Assembly: GCA_018261905.1 (NCBI GenBank)
Contig: JAGTRU010000001.1
Location: 1-64,000, forward strand
Reading direction: 5' to 3'
Length of the DNA stretch: 64,000 nt
Source of the DNA: Pseudomonadota bacterium
GTDB lineage: Bacteria > Pseudomonadota > Gammaproteobacteria > Burkholderiales > Rhodocyclaceae
The notes below the pieces were generated by a model, which saw nothing but the letters and a program-made list of their open reading frames with translations, had not been told where the DNA came from and did no database searches. Position 1 is the stretch's first letter, and the number at the start of each line of letters is the position of its first letter. Below are positions 25,666 through 33,850 of this stretch, one piece after another. The translations under genes and the position numbers were made by a program.

Positions 25666-27519
25666 ATGTGTGGAATGACAGGCTGGCTCTCGTACAGCCG
25701 CGATATGGCTACCCAGCGAGAATATGTACAACGGATGACAGATACGATGGCCTTACGTGGTCCAGACGCCGAAGGGCTGTGGATCGACGGCCCCATTGGA
25801 CTTGGCCACCGGCGGCTTTCTATTATCGACCTGGAAGGCGGGCGCCAGCCGATGGTCGCTCACCATGGAGGTCATCGCGCGGCAGCTGTGATCAGCTACA
25901 CCGGCGAGGTCTACAACTTCCGCGAGCTTCGGTGCGAGTTGCTCGCTCTTGGCCACCGCTTCGAGACACGCAGCGATACCGAGGTGGTGTTGCGCGCCTA
26001 CCTGGAGTGGGGCGATGCATTTGCCGAAAAGCTCAACGGGATATACGCCTTTGCGATCTGGAACCGGATGTCCCAGGAGTTGTTGCTTGTTCGCGACCGC
26101 ATGGGAGTCAAGCCGTTGTACTACTTCCAGACAGCGGACGGCGTGATTTTTGGTTCCGAGCCCAAGGCGCTGTTGGCAAGTCCGCTGGTGCCTCGTCAGG
26201 TCGCCGCGGATGGCTTGCGAGAAATCCTGGAAATGGTGAAGACCCCGGGACAAGCCGTGTTTACTGGGATGCGTGAGGTGCTTCCGGGAGAGATCATCAA
26301 GGTCGACCGAGGCGGATTGCACCGCGACAGGTACTGGACGCTGGAAGCGCGTGAGCATGGCGACACGCTGGAGCAAACCATCCAGCGCACACGGGACCTG
26401 CTGGAAGACATCGTGGATCGCCAGATCATCGCGGATGTACCGCTGTGCAGCTTACTGTCCGGAGGGCTGGACTCTTCCATCATCACTGCGCTCGCATCCA
26501 AGAAGTTGCTGGCGTCAGGCAAGGAAAATATCCGCTCCTTCTCGGTGGACTTCATGGATCACGGCGGGGGTTTTGCGGGCGACTCTGTTCGTGGAACGCC
26601 CGACGCGCCGTTCGTGAAGGAATTGGTGGAACGGATCAAGTCCACCCATGGCGAAATCATCCTGGACAGCCGATCCATGGCCGATCCGGCGCTGCGCGCC
26701 AAGATCGTCCGAGCCCTGGACCTGCCCCCGGCGTTTTGGGGTGACATGTGGCCATCTCTTTATCGGCTGTTCCAGGAAGTACGCCAACACTCGACCGTGG
26801 CGCTTTCCGGGGAATCCGCTGACGAAGTGTTTGGCGGCTATCGGTGGTTCCATGATCCGGAGGCGATTGCGGCACAAACCTATCCTTGGCTCTCCTCGGT
26901 CACGGGCAAGTACTTCGACGGGAAAACACTTTTCGACCGGGGCTTACTCGACACGCTGGACATGGGCAGCTTCCTTCGTGACAGTTACAGCCAAGCATTG
27001 GCCGAGACCCCGGTCCTTCCAGGGGAGGATGACGTGAATCGCCGCATGCGTCAGATGAGCTACGTGAATCTGACGCGCTTTGTGCAGACCTTGCTGGACC
27101 GCAAGGACCGCATGAGCATGGCTGTTGGTTTGGAGGTTCGCGTACCGTTTTGTGATCACCGCCTTGTCGACTACGCCTTCAATATCCCATGGGAAATGAA
27201 GGCTTTCGACGGCCGGGAGAAGAGCATCTTGAGGGCGGCTACCCGTGATCTGCTGCCGGACAGCATTGCCGATCGCGTCAAGAGCCCCTATCCCTCGACC
27301 CAGGATCCCGCCTATGAACGCGGCCTGCGGGAATCCCTTGCCACCCTCATGGCCGACCCCACGTCACCGGTGCGGCCATTGCTTGATGCCAAAGGGGTGA
27401 AGGAAACCCTGCGCAAGCCGCTCGGCGATTTGTCCCCCATGTACGACCGCATGGGGATGGAGTTGGCTATTGGTCTGAATACCTGGCTCGTCGAGTACGA
27501 CGTATCGCTCACCTTCTGA
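25666..27519 (+). CDS. Asparagine synthetase-like amidotransferase (class II, AsnB family)
   Basis: A 617-residue glutamine-dependent AsnB-family enzyme. The N-terminal Ntn glutaminase begins MCGMTG, so Cys2 is available after Met removal, and has RGPDAEG and HRRLSIIDL. The synthetase domain has the pyrophosphatase loop SGGLDSS at about residue 264 and SGESADEVFGGYRWFHD near 383. The later stretch LDRKDRMSMAVGLEVRVPFCDHRLVD is typical. All catalytic parts are present, so it should adenylate a carboxylate and make an amide. Within this operon the substrate may not be aspartate. GGAG at about 25652 serves the start. Confidence 0.85.
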   Translation: MCGMTGWLSYSRDMATQREYVQRMTDTMALRGPDAEGLWIDGPIGLGHRRLSIIDLEGGRQPMVAHHGGHRAAAVISYTGEVYNFRELRCELLALGHRFETRSDTEVVLRAYLEWGDAFAEKLNGIYAFAIWNRMSQELLLVRDRMGVKPLYYFQTADGVIFGSEPKALLASPLVPRQVAADGLREILEMVKTPGQAVFTGMREVLPGEIIKVDRGGLHRDRYWTLEAREHGDTLEQTIQRTRDLLEDIVDRQIIADVPLCSLLSGGLDSSIITALASKKLLASGKENIRSFSVDFMDHGGGFAGDSVRGTPDAPFVKELVERIKSTHGEIILDSRSMADPALRAKIVRALDLPPAFWGDMWPSLYRLFQEVRQHSTVALSGESADEVFGGYRWFHDPEAIAAQTYPWLSSVTGKYFDGKTLFDRGLLDTLDMGSFLRDSYSQALAETPVLPGEDDVNRRMRQMSYVNLTRFVQTLLDRKDRMSMAVGLEVRVPFCDHRLVDYAFNIPWEMKAFDGREKSILRAATRDLLPDSIADRVKSPYPSTQDPAYERGLRESLATLMADPTSPVRPLLDAKGVKETLRKPLGDLSPMYDRMGMELAIGLNTWLVEYDVSLTF

Positions 27520-27591
27520 GTACTACCCGTGGTGGGGGCATGCACGTGCATCGCCTCCACTCCAATTGCCTTTTTTTCATGGACGCCCACT

Positions 27592-28788
27592 ATGCCTCGC
27601 AATACCTATTCCCCCGTCTACCTAATCGCCCTCGGCGCATTTGCGCTGGGCATGGCATCCTATGTCACGGCCGGTCTGATCCCGATGATCGAGACTGCCT
27701 TCTCGGTACCTGTTGCTATTGCGGCGCAACTGGTCACCGCATTCACGCTGGCCTACGGTCTGGGGTCGCCCATCTTCGTCGCGTTGTTGCCCGCTCATCG
27801 ACAACGTGCCGGATTGCTGTTCGCTCTCGGACTGTTTGTGCTGGCCAATGCCGCCAGTGCGTTAGCCACAAATTTCACCGTTTTGCTGATTTTTCGAGCC
27901 ATCGCTGGTATTGGTTCCGGTGTCTATCTTGCCACGGGCATCGCCGCGTCGGCTGCGCTCTCCCGTCCAGAGCAAAGGGGAAAATCCATTGCTGTGATCA
28001 TGGGCGGGATGGCCAGCGGTACCGTGCTGGGTGTTCCGCTGAGCCTGTTGCTGGCCGAGCGCTTCGGCTGGGCATCAGCGCTGTGGCTGGTCGCCGCTCT
28101 TGGGTTGGTCGCTTTGTTCGGGCTGTTAACACGGTTACCCAAACTCCCTGCCGCTCAGGTGGCTTCGCTGAAGAGCAAGCTTGCCGTGCTGGCAGACCGG
28201 CACGTGGCCGTCATTCTGCTTGTTTCGCTGCTGGCGGCGATCGCCAGCCTGGGCATGTACACCTTTATCGCGCCCTTGCTGGCAGCGCCTGAATATGGCG
28301 CCGCCATCCATTCAGTCACGCCGTATCTCTGGATCTGGGGTATTGGTGGAGTTCTCGGAAGCTTCCTGATCGGCCCACTCGTTGATCGTGTCAAAGGGCC
28401 CGTGCTCACCCTTTGGATCATGCTGATCCTGACTGGTGCGCTGTTCCTGCTGCCCGTGTCCGCCTCTGCGGGGGCATGGCTTGTCATGTTGCCGATCGCC
28501 ATTTGGGGCGCCGTCGGGTGGGCGTTGCAGGTTCCACAGAACAACGAGCTCATCAAGGCACGTGAGCTTCAGGGAGATGGCAATCTGGCAATCGCACTCA
28601 ATGAATCGGCGCTTTACTTGGGTAGCGCGATCGGCGCTGCTGTTGGCGGCTTCCTCTTGCTTCTGCAATGGCCCGCCTGGATGCTGGCGACCAGTGCTGG
28701 AGCCGTTGCTAGCCTGGGCGCCATGCTGCAATTATTGAATTTGCGTCGGCAATCATCCGAAGGGCGCTATAGGGTCAGCGTCCGTTGA
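27592..28788 (+). CDS. MFS transporter (drug/arabinose efflux type)
   Basis: About 398 residues with roughly twelve hydrophobic segments, of the DHA1 MFS class (MPRNTYSPVYLIALGAFALG at the start). The frame is open from 27529 but the ATG at 27592 begins right at the first membrane helix. It follows the AsnB-like gene by about 70 bp on the same strand and is the likely exporter or self-resistance pump of the product. Confidence 0.85.
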   Translation: MPRNTYSPVYLIALGAFALGMASYVTAGLIPMIETAFSVPVAIAAQLVTAFTLAYGLGSPIFVALLPAHRQRAGLLFALGLFVLANAASALATNFTVLLIFRAIAGIGSGVYLATGIAASAALSRPEQRGKSIAVIMGGMASGTVLGVPLSLLLAERFGWASALWLVAALGLVALFGLLTRLPKLPAAQVASLKSKLAVLADRHVAVILLVSLLAAIASLGMYTFIAPLLAAPEYGAAIHSVTPYLWIWGIGGVLGSFLIGPLVDRVKGPVLTLWIMLILTGALFLLPVSASAGAWLVMLPIAIWGAVGWALQVPQNNELIKARELQGDGNLAIALNESALYLGSAIGAAVGGFLLLLQWPAWMLATSAGAVASLGAMLQLLNLRRQSSEGRYRVSVR

Positions 28789-28825
28789 TTACCTAACCTG
28801 AACCCGGAGCTGGGATGCGGCCAAC

Positions 28826-29770
28826 ATGGAGTTGAGACATCTTCGTTGCTTTCTAGCGGTCGCTGAGGAGCTGCACTTCGCCCGCGCCGCCGAGCGATTG
28901 CATATCGAGCAATCGCCGTTGTCGCGCGCCATCAAGGAACTGGAGGAAGACGTCGGTATGCCGCTGTTCGCCCGCACGACGCGCAGTACGCGGCTGACCC
29001 GTGCGGGCAAGCTCTTCCTGGAGCATGTGCCACGCGTCTTCGCTGCACTGGAGCAGGCACGCGGCAGCGTGAAAGCGGCGGCCAGCGGCTACCACGGCCA
29101 GTTGCGTATTGCCCTGTCCGATGGCATCACGCCTTCGCGTCTTCCCGCCTTGCTCGCGCAGTGCCGCCAAGATGAACCCGAAGTCGACATCCGCCTGTTC
29201 GAGGTGCCGCTGTCGCAACAGATCAGAGGGCTGCACGATGATCTGTACGACGTGGGCTTCGCGCAGTCCGACGAGGTGGGGGAGGGCGTTCTGGCCGAAC
29301 CGGTCTGGCATGATCCGCTGATGGTTGCTGTACCCTCGCGGCATCCGTTGATGGTGCATCAACGTATCCCCTTGGACGAGGTGCTGCGTTACCCCCTCGT
29401 GCTGTGCGATCCTCTGGTCAATGAGGGCCATGCACGCCAAGTTGCCCGCGTGCTGCGTATGGTGGACCGCGAGCCGTTGGTGGCAGAACAGGTCGCATCC
29501 TTCGATCTGATGATGGCGCTGGTATCGGCGGGGTTTGCACTGGGGCTGGCCGGTGCCTCGCAGATCACGGCCAGCCGCGAGCCAGGCATCGTGGCTCGGC
29601 CGCTGGCCGGTCGTTCGCCGATGCTCACGACTTACTTGCTCCGCATGGGCATCGACCCGTCGGAGACGCTTGCTCGCTTTGTCCAGCGAATCCAATCCAC
29701 TGACGTGCCCGAAAACAGCAGGCCTACATCGCCGCGTCGACCTGCCCCCCCGGAGGAAACCGAACCATGA
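28826..29770 (+). CDS. LysR-family transcriptional regulator
   Basis: A 314-residue LysR regulator: MELRHLRCFLAVAEELHFARA, then AERLHIEQSPLSRAIKELEE, then the ligand domain (LRIALSDGITPSRLPALLAQ). It resembles the LysR gene that accompanies the EexN-like lipoprotein in Tn4371-type ICEs. Its last codons overlap that gene (29767-29770). A short relic copy of its middle lies at 21594, left of the biosynthetic operon. Confidence 0.9.
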   Translation: MELRHLRCFLAVAEELHFARAAERLHIEQSPLSRAIKELEEDVGMPLFARTTRSTRLTRAGKLFLEHVPRVFAALEQARGSVKAAASGYHGQLRIALSDGITPSRLPALLAQCRQDEPEVDIRLFEVPLSQQIRGLHDDLYDVGFAQSDEVGEGVLAEPVWHDPLMVAVPSRHPLMVHQRIPLDEVLRYPLVLCDPLVNEGHARQVARVLRMVDREPLVAEQVASFDLMMALVSAGFALGLAGASQITASREPGIVARPLAGRSPMLTTYLLRMGIDPSETLARFVQRIQSTDVPENSRPTSPRRPAPPEETEP

Positions 29771-30015
29771 ACAAGCTATTGTCTCTTCTACCAGCGTTGT
29801 TATTGATCGGGTGTGGACCGTCGCAGCCGACCGAGACGGTGGAATCGCTGGCGGCCAACCCCGTGCGGTTGAAAGAACTACGCCAGCAATGCAAGCTGGA
29901 TCGCGCCAAGCTGGGCGATGAACTGTGCAACCGAGTTGCCGAAGCTACACGCAAGCGCTTCTATGGCGATGGCAAGGTACCTTACTCGCCGCTGAAGGAG
30001 CCGCCAACGTTCTGA
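29767..30015 (+). CDS. eexN: EexN-family lipoprotein (entry exclusion)
   Basis: An 82-residue lipoprotein. The signal peptide ends in the lipobox LLIGC with the lipidated Cys at residue 16. The body NPVRLKELRQQCKLDRAKLG is typical of EexN/TrbK-type entry-exclusion proteins. It would block redundant uptake of the same ICE. It overlaps the LysR stop by four bases (ATGA) and ends in a hairpin. Confidence 0.85.
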   Translation: MNKLLSLLPALLLIGCGPSQPTETVESLAANPVRLKELRQQCKLDRAKLGDELCNRVAEATRKRFYGDGKVPYSPLKEPPTF

Positions 30016-30025
30016 TCGTTGGCGG
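30001..30025 (+). terminator. Hairpin at the end of eexN
   Basis: Perfect 9-bp arms CCGCCAACG (30001-30009) and CGTTGGCGG (30017-30025) with the stop codon in the loop. The downstream T-content is modest (GAATTTTC about ten bases on). Confidence 0.6.
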
Positions 30026-30184
30026 CTTGCTACGAATTTTCGGTATCCGTATCTCGTGGTTGATTTGATGTTGTGCAGCGCTCCCACTGGTGTGCGGCAG
30101 GTAACTAATCCGAAATCGGTCGATCGATCCTGGCAGTTGTCGGTCCGGTCATTGGCCTGAGTTGCCGGCGGCGCTTTGGGCCAA

Positions 30185-30326
30185 CTAGTAGGCAGTCATG
30201 CAGAAACGCGTGGATAAGCCGTCATTCCGGCGAAGGCCGGAATCCAGAGGCGCACTACTGGATTCCGGGTCGAGCCCGGAATGACGAAGCTTTGTACCTA
30301 TCTGTTTCAACATGACTGACTACTAG
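30185..30326. repeat. MITE-like element built on a REP-type palindrome
   Basis: The outer inverted repeats are CTAGTAGGCAGTCATG (30185-30200) and CATGACTGACTACTAG (30311-30326), 15 of 16 bases complementary. Inside lies a long palindrome with outer arms GTCATTCCGG (30221-30230) and CCGGAATGAC (30276-30285) and inner arms GGAATCCAG / CTGGATTCC. This palindrome type is scattered through many proteobacterial genomes. It has no coding frame and could be moved in trans. Confidence 0.7.
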
Positions 30327-30632
30327 GTCAGATTAATGGCCGTTTCCTGCCGATGAGCCCCAAATCGCCTTGAACGGCGGTCTTCAATTTCTTGAATACG
30401 AGCTCCCGACCCTCAGCTGCTAGATGACGTTAACGTACATTCCGGCGATTTTCCGATAACCAGCCTGTCACTCGATAGGCGGAAATCGAGTCCCAGCTTT
30501 TCGCTAGGCGATCATTAGTGTCTTTCGGAGCGAGTGAACCTATTTTGGGTGCCAGATAGTGAATAATCGCTATTGCCAACAACTGCGAGACGGTACTGCG
30601 CTGAAATCGCAATTTTTACAACTGCCGATTTC
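30327..30632. other. Spacer between the repeat and the TOPRIM gene
   Basis: About 300 bp where base composition drops from GC-rich toward the AT-rich TOPRIM gene. No gene is supported. It should contain the end of the leftward TOPRIM transcript. Confidence 0.4.
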
Positions 30633-32213
30633 CTAATCAGAAACAAATACTTTCTTGGCTGTAAATTGTTGAGCGACATCAAGCAATGCAGTAATTTGAC
30701 TTGGGAGGTTATTTGGATCGACCGAAAAGGCCATTTTTTTGGCGAATTTTACCTTGTCAAATGTCGCCTTCTTCTTGTCGTGCAAAATACGGCCAACATT
30801 GCTCAAGAAGTCCTTGCTAGGATGAAAATCAGAAGCGGATATGGCACAACCATCTGGGTACATTTCGTTTAAAACGCTTACTGACACATCCAAGTCAAAC
30901 AAATCCTCAAAGCAACCGTTTTTGATATAGAAAACACGGTACTTGTTGAGGTTGTTCTTTTCAATCCTACTAATGTTATCAAACTCTTTTTTCGCGTCCG
31001 AGTCGAGTATGCATATAATTTTTAGAGTCTTGTACTTTGACTTAAAGTTTAAAAAATCAGCTTCAAGCTTTTGTTTCGATTTGGAGTTATAAACCTTGAT
31101 AGAGTTTTTTGACAATAGAAATCCGCGTCGAAGCGATATCAGAGGGATAAAGAATTCCTCACTTTCACCTTCAACCAAAATTAAACAACCTGGGTTCTTG
31201 ATGTCATTAAGATTTGAAAATAGTGATGAAACGGCACTCGAAATGTTGTTTTTGTAGTTGTTTATGTAATCATCAATATATAAAAACCCAACATCTTTAG
31301 CTAGAGCCCTATTCTCAGTCAGGAACTTAAACTGCATGATCTCTTCAGGTAGAGCTATTTTCTGCGGAGATCCACAGCAAGCGCAAACGACATTGTCGTG
31401 TATTTTTTCTTTGAACTTGGCTGACTCGTTTCTAATCCATGAAAAATGTGCGTGATATGCAGAAAGCCCCTCATTGGACTCCATTGAACTCAATCCGTAC
31501 TTCGAGAATACGGAATGATCGATATGGAAAAATGAGTTGTGCAATGGCCCTGTTAGCTTAAATTCATTGGCTTGCAACTGAGCCATTTCTGGAAAAGCAT
31601 CAGATAATTCCTTTGCCTGTTTTGCAATGCTGGCTCCGTATTTCACATAAAACACAGCCAATTCTTCGAGAGGAGGAAATGACATCAGACGAAACAATAA
31701 TTTTAACTGGTCAATTCTCTTCTCTGGAATCTTTGATTTTGGAACGCGTCCCACAATTCCATCCGCGAATCCTAATGAATTCGCGCCTATCCTGTTTAGG
31801 ATGCTGTCGTAGTCAGTCTCAAACTGATCGTCCGACACATTAAGAAGTTTCTTTACTAGCGCGCACTCGCTAAATATACTATTGTTTTCAATTAGCGCAC
31901 AAAGCGTAATTGTGTATGGAGTTATTTCTATCTCCCATTCAAATCTGTAATTAATGGCTGGTAAATAGTTATTGTAAAGTGTTTCAATGATCGACTTCCA
32001 CATGCATCTGTATAAATAAAACTTGTCTGTTATCAAAAGCTTTGTGTCTGCTTGTTCTGGCTCCGAGATAAATGCCCGTATTGCAGTGTTTAATAAATCG
32101 TCGAAGTGAAGCATGCCAACCGCTTCTACTGAGTTCTTTATAATAACTCTATATGTTTCGGAGACTATGGAATAGAAGTCGACTTGTGGTCTTGGGGGGG
32201 TGATATTTGTCAT
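30633..32213 (-). CDS. AT-rich gene for a TOPRIM-domain protein, no ATPase domain
   Basis: A 526-residue protein. The C-terminal half has an OLD-type TOPRIM pattern: LILVEGESEEFFIPL near residue 346 (catalytic Glu) and CILDSDAKKEF near 401 (DxD). A possible zinc pair is in VCACCGSP near 278. The first 270 residues are helical and unassigned; no Walker A is present, unlike classical OLD or GajA. The gene is far more AT-rich than its surroundings, a sign of recent transfer. It stands alone, leftward, beside the SIR2-HerA pair in an ICE cargo site. A defence nuclease is a reasonable guess, not shown. Confidence 0.65.
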   Translation of the reverse strand: MTNITPPRPQVDFYSIVSETYRVIIKNSVEAVGMLHFDDLLNTAIRAFISEPEQADTKLLITDKFYLYRCMWKSIIETLYNNYLPAINYRFEWEIEITPYTITLCALIENNSIFSECALVKKLLNVSDDQFETDYDSILNRIGANSLGFADGIVGRVPKSKIPEKRIDQLKLLFRLMSFPPLEELAVFYVKYGASIAKQAKELSDAFPEMAQLQANEFKLTGPLHNSFFHIDHSVFSKYGLSSMESNEGLSAYHAHFSWIRNESAKFKEKIHDNVVCACCGSPQKIALPEEIMQFKFLTENRALAKDVGFLYIDDYINNYKNNISSAVSSLFSNLNDIKNPGCLILVEGESEEFFIPLISLRRGFLLSKNSIKVYNSKSKQKLEADFLNFKSKYKTLKIICILDSDAKKEFDNISRIEKNNLNKYRVFYIKNGCFEDLFDLDVSVSVLNEMYPDGCAISASDFHPSKDFLSNVGRILHDKKKATFDKVKFAKKMAFSVDPNNLPSQITALLDVAQQFTAKKVFVSD

Positions 32214-32614
32214 TTGTATGGTCTTTTTATTAATTTAAATTTTTGTCAGTCGACAAAAATAAATACCGCATCGTACGTGTTTGATTGGATGCTGACGACA
32301 TCAAGTGCATGCTTTAGTGCGCGCTGCCGGCCATTCGAATCGGTGAGTTTTTCTGGCCGGTAGCTCATATTCGACCACTTTACCTGAACAGGCCATCGAA
32401 AGACGTAGGTCGCCAACGAATGGCCGCAATGCGCAGGCACTATCCTTGTACTGGCGTTACCTGCTAATTGCTGTTCGTCGTATGTGTCCGTTTTCTTGGC
32501 GCACGATGAGTCGGGCATTCATGCGTGCAAGGTCTAGGCCCGAAACAACCGGTAAGCGGGTAACATAACTTAATGTGACCAAAATTCGAATTTTCGGGCA
32601 AAAAAGGGGGCGTA
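32214..32614. other. Divergent region between the TOPRIM and SIR2 genes
   Basis: About 400 bp. The left ~40 bp are AT-rich and probably hold the TOPRIM promoter. A 90-codon leftward frame at 32246-32518 ends in a plausible hydrophobic tail but matches nothing I know and has no ribosome site I trust. The right end should carry the promoter of the SIR2-HerA operon. Confidence 0.4.
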
Positions 32615-33850
32615 ATGACCATCAGTGTTCACAACCCAGACCAATACATGGCTAGCCTGAGGCAAATTATCGCCCAAGGACGCAAGCGAATCGGGTTGCT
32701 GGTCGGAGCCGGAGCGCCCGCCGGCATCTTTCCTCCCAATAGCGACAAGCCCTTGATCCCGGCTGTGGCCGGTCTTACCAACATGGTGATGGAATCCTTG
32801 AAGGGTGAGTACGGCAAAACCCTCGACGCTGTGCGGGCGGAGATCGAAAACTCGAACATCGAAACCATCTTGTCGCGAGTTCGCAGCTTGGCCGGGGTCA
32901 TCGGCAAGACCAAGGTCCATGATCTGGACGGGGCCGGGTACAAAAAACTGAGTGAAGCCATTTGCGAGCAGATCGGCAAGATCGTCAATCAGCCTCTTTA
33001 TGCCGGTTCGTCGCCGTACACTGAGTTCGTCACTTGGATCAGCGGCACAGGGCGCGAACATCCAGTAGAGATATTCACCACCAACTACGACCTGCTGTTC
33101 GAGCAGGCGCTTGAGCGCACACGTGTTCCATTTTTCGACGGCTTCACGGGTTCCTACGAGCCCTTCTTTGACCCTTCATCGGTTGCGAGCAACGATTTGC
33201 CGGCACGCTGGACGCGCCTGTGGAAGTTACACGGGTCGCTGGGTTGGGCCGCCAATGCGCGTGGCGAGGTAGTTCGAACTGGCCAAGCCACTGCCACGCA
33301 CTTGGTGTTTCCCGAGCACCTCAAATACGACCAAACCCAAAAAGCACCGTACGCCGCTCTTTTTGACAGACTTCGCGCGTTCCTGATGACGCCCGATACG
33401 CTGCTGATCGCAACTGGATTCTCCTTCGCCGACGCGCACATCTCTGCGCGGATCGATGAATGTCTGGCCGCCAACCCGTCGGCCAGCGTGTTCGCGTTCC
33501 AGTTCAAGCCGCTCGAACAGGAAGTATACGCTTGCGACATTGCGGGGCGCCGCGCCAACATGAGCTTATATTCGCCGGATAAAGCCATGATTAACGGCAT
33601 CGCGGCACCGTGGATGCCGGGTGACATGCCAACACGCGACTGGGGTGCAATTCGCGCGACCTACTGGGGCCGCGACGAGAATAGCGGTGCCGCGTATTTC
33701 CAGTTAGGTCGATTTGATCGGCTCGCACGATTCTTTGCATCGTCGCGCGCTGCTCAGCACTTTCCTCATCTAGAACCCGTGTTGGAAACTGCCGCGTCGG
33801 AGGCCGCAGACGCGCTGCTTGTTGCAGCGTCAACCGGCAGCGCAGCATGA
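32615..33850 (+). CDS. SIR2-like NADase, SIR2-HerA defence system
   Basis: A 411-residue protein with a SIR2-like domain. The nucleotide loop GLLVGAGAPAGIFP lies near residue 26, TTNYDLLFEQAL near 155, LWKLHGSLGW near 202, and ATGFSFADAHI near 267. In anti-phage SIR2 proteins the domain degrades NAD+ to stop infection. It overlaps the HerA gene by ATGA (33847-33850). The pair matches the known SIR2-HerA arrangement in which the two proteins form one large complex. Confidence 0.88.
   Translation: MTISVHNPDQYMASLRQIIAQGRKRIGLLVGAGAPAGIFPPNSDKPLIPAVAGLTNMVMESLKGEYGKTLDAVRAEIENSNIETILSRVRSLAGVIGKTKVHDLDGAGYKKLSEAICEQIGKIVNQPLYAGSSPYTEFVTWISGTGREHPVEIFTTNYDLLFEQALERTRVPFFDGFTGSYEPFFDPSSVASNDLPARWTRLWKLHGSLGWAANARGEVVRTGQATATHLVFPEHLKYDQTQKAPYAALFDRLRAFLMTPDTLLIATGFSFADAHISARIDECLAANPSASVFAFQFKPLEQEVYACDIAGRRANMSLYSPDKAMINGIAAPWMPGDMPTRDWGAIRATYWGRDENSGAAYFQLGRFDRLARFFASSRAAQHFPHLEPVLETAASEAADALLVAASTGSAA

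Noticed and set aside
25666..27519. AsnB-like gene as the missing lasso cyclase for the right-hand locus
   Set aside because: It lies 30 kb away inside the ICE, has an intact Cys2 glutaminase, and belongs to the ALAS-like operon.
32246..32518. 90-codon minus frame as a partner of the TOPRIM gene
   Set aside because: No ribosome site and no recognisable protein; overlaps the likely promoter region.
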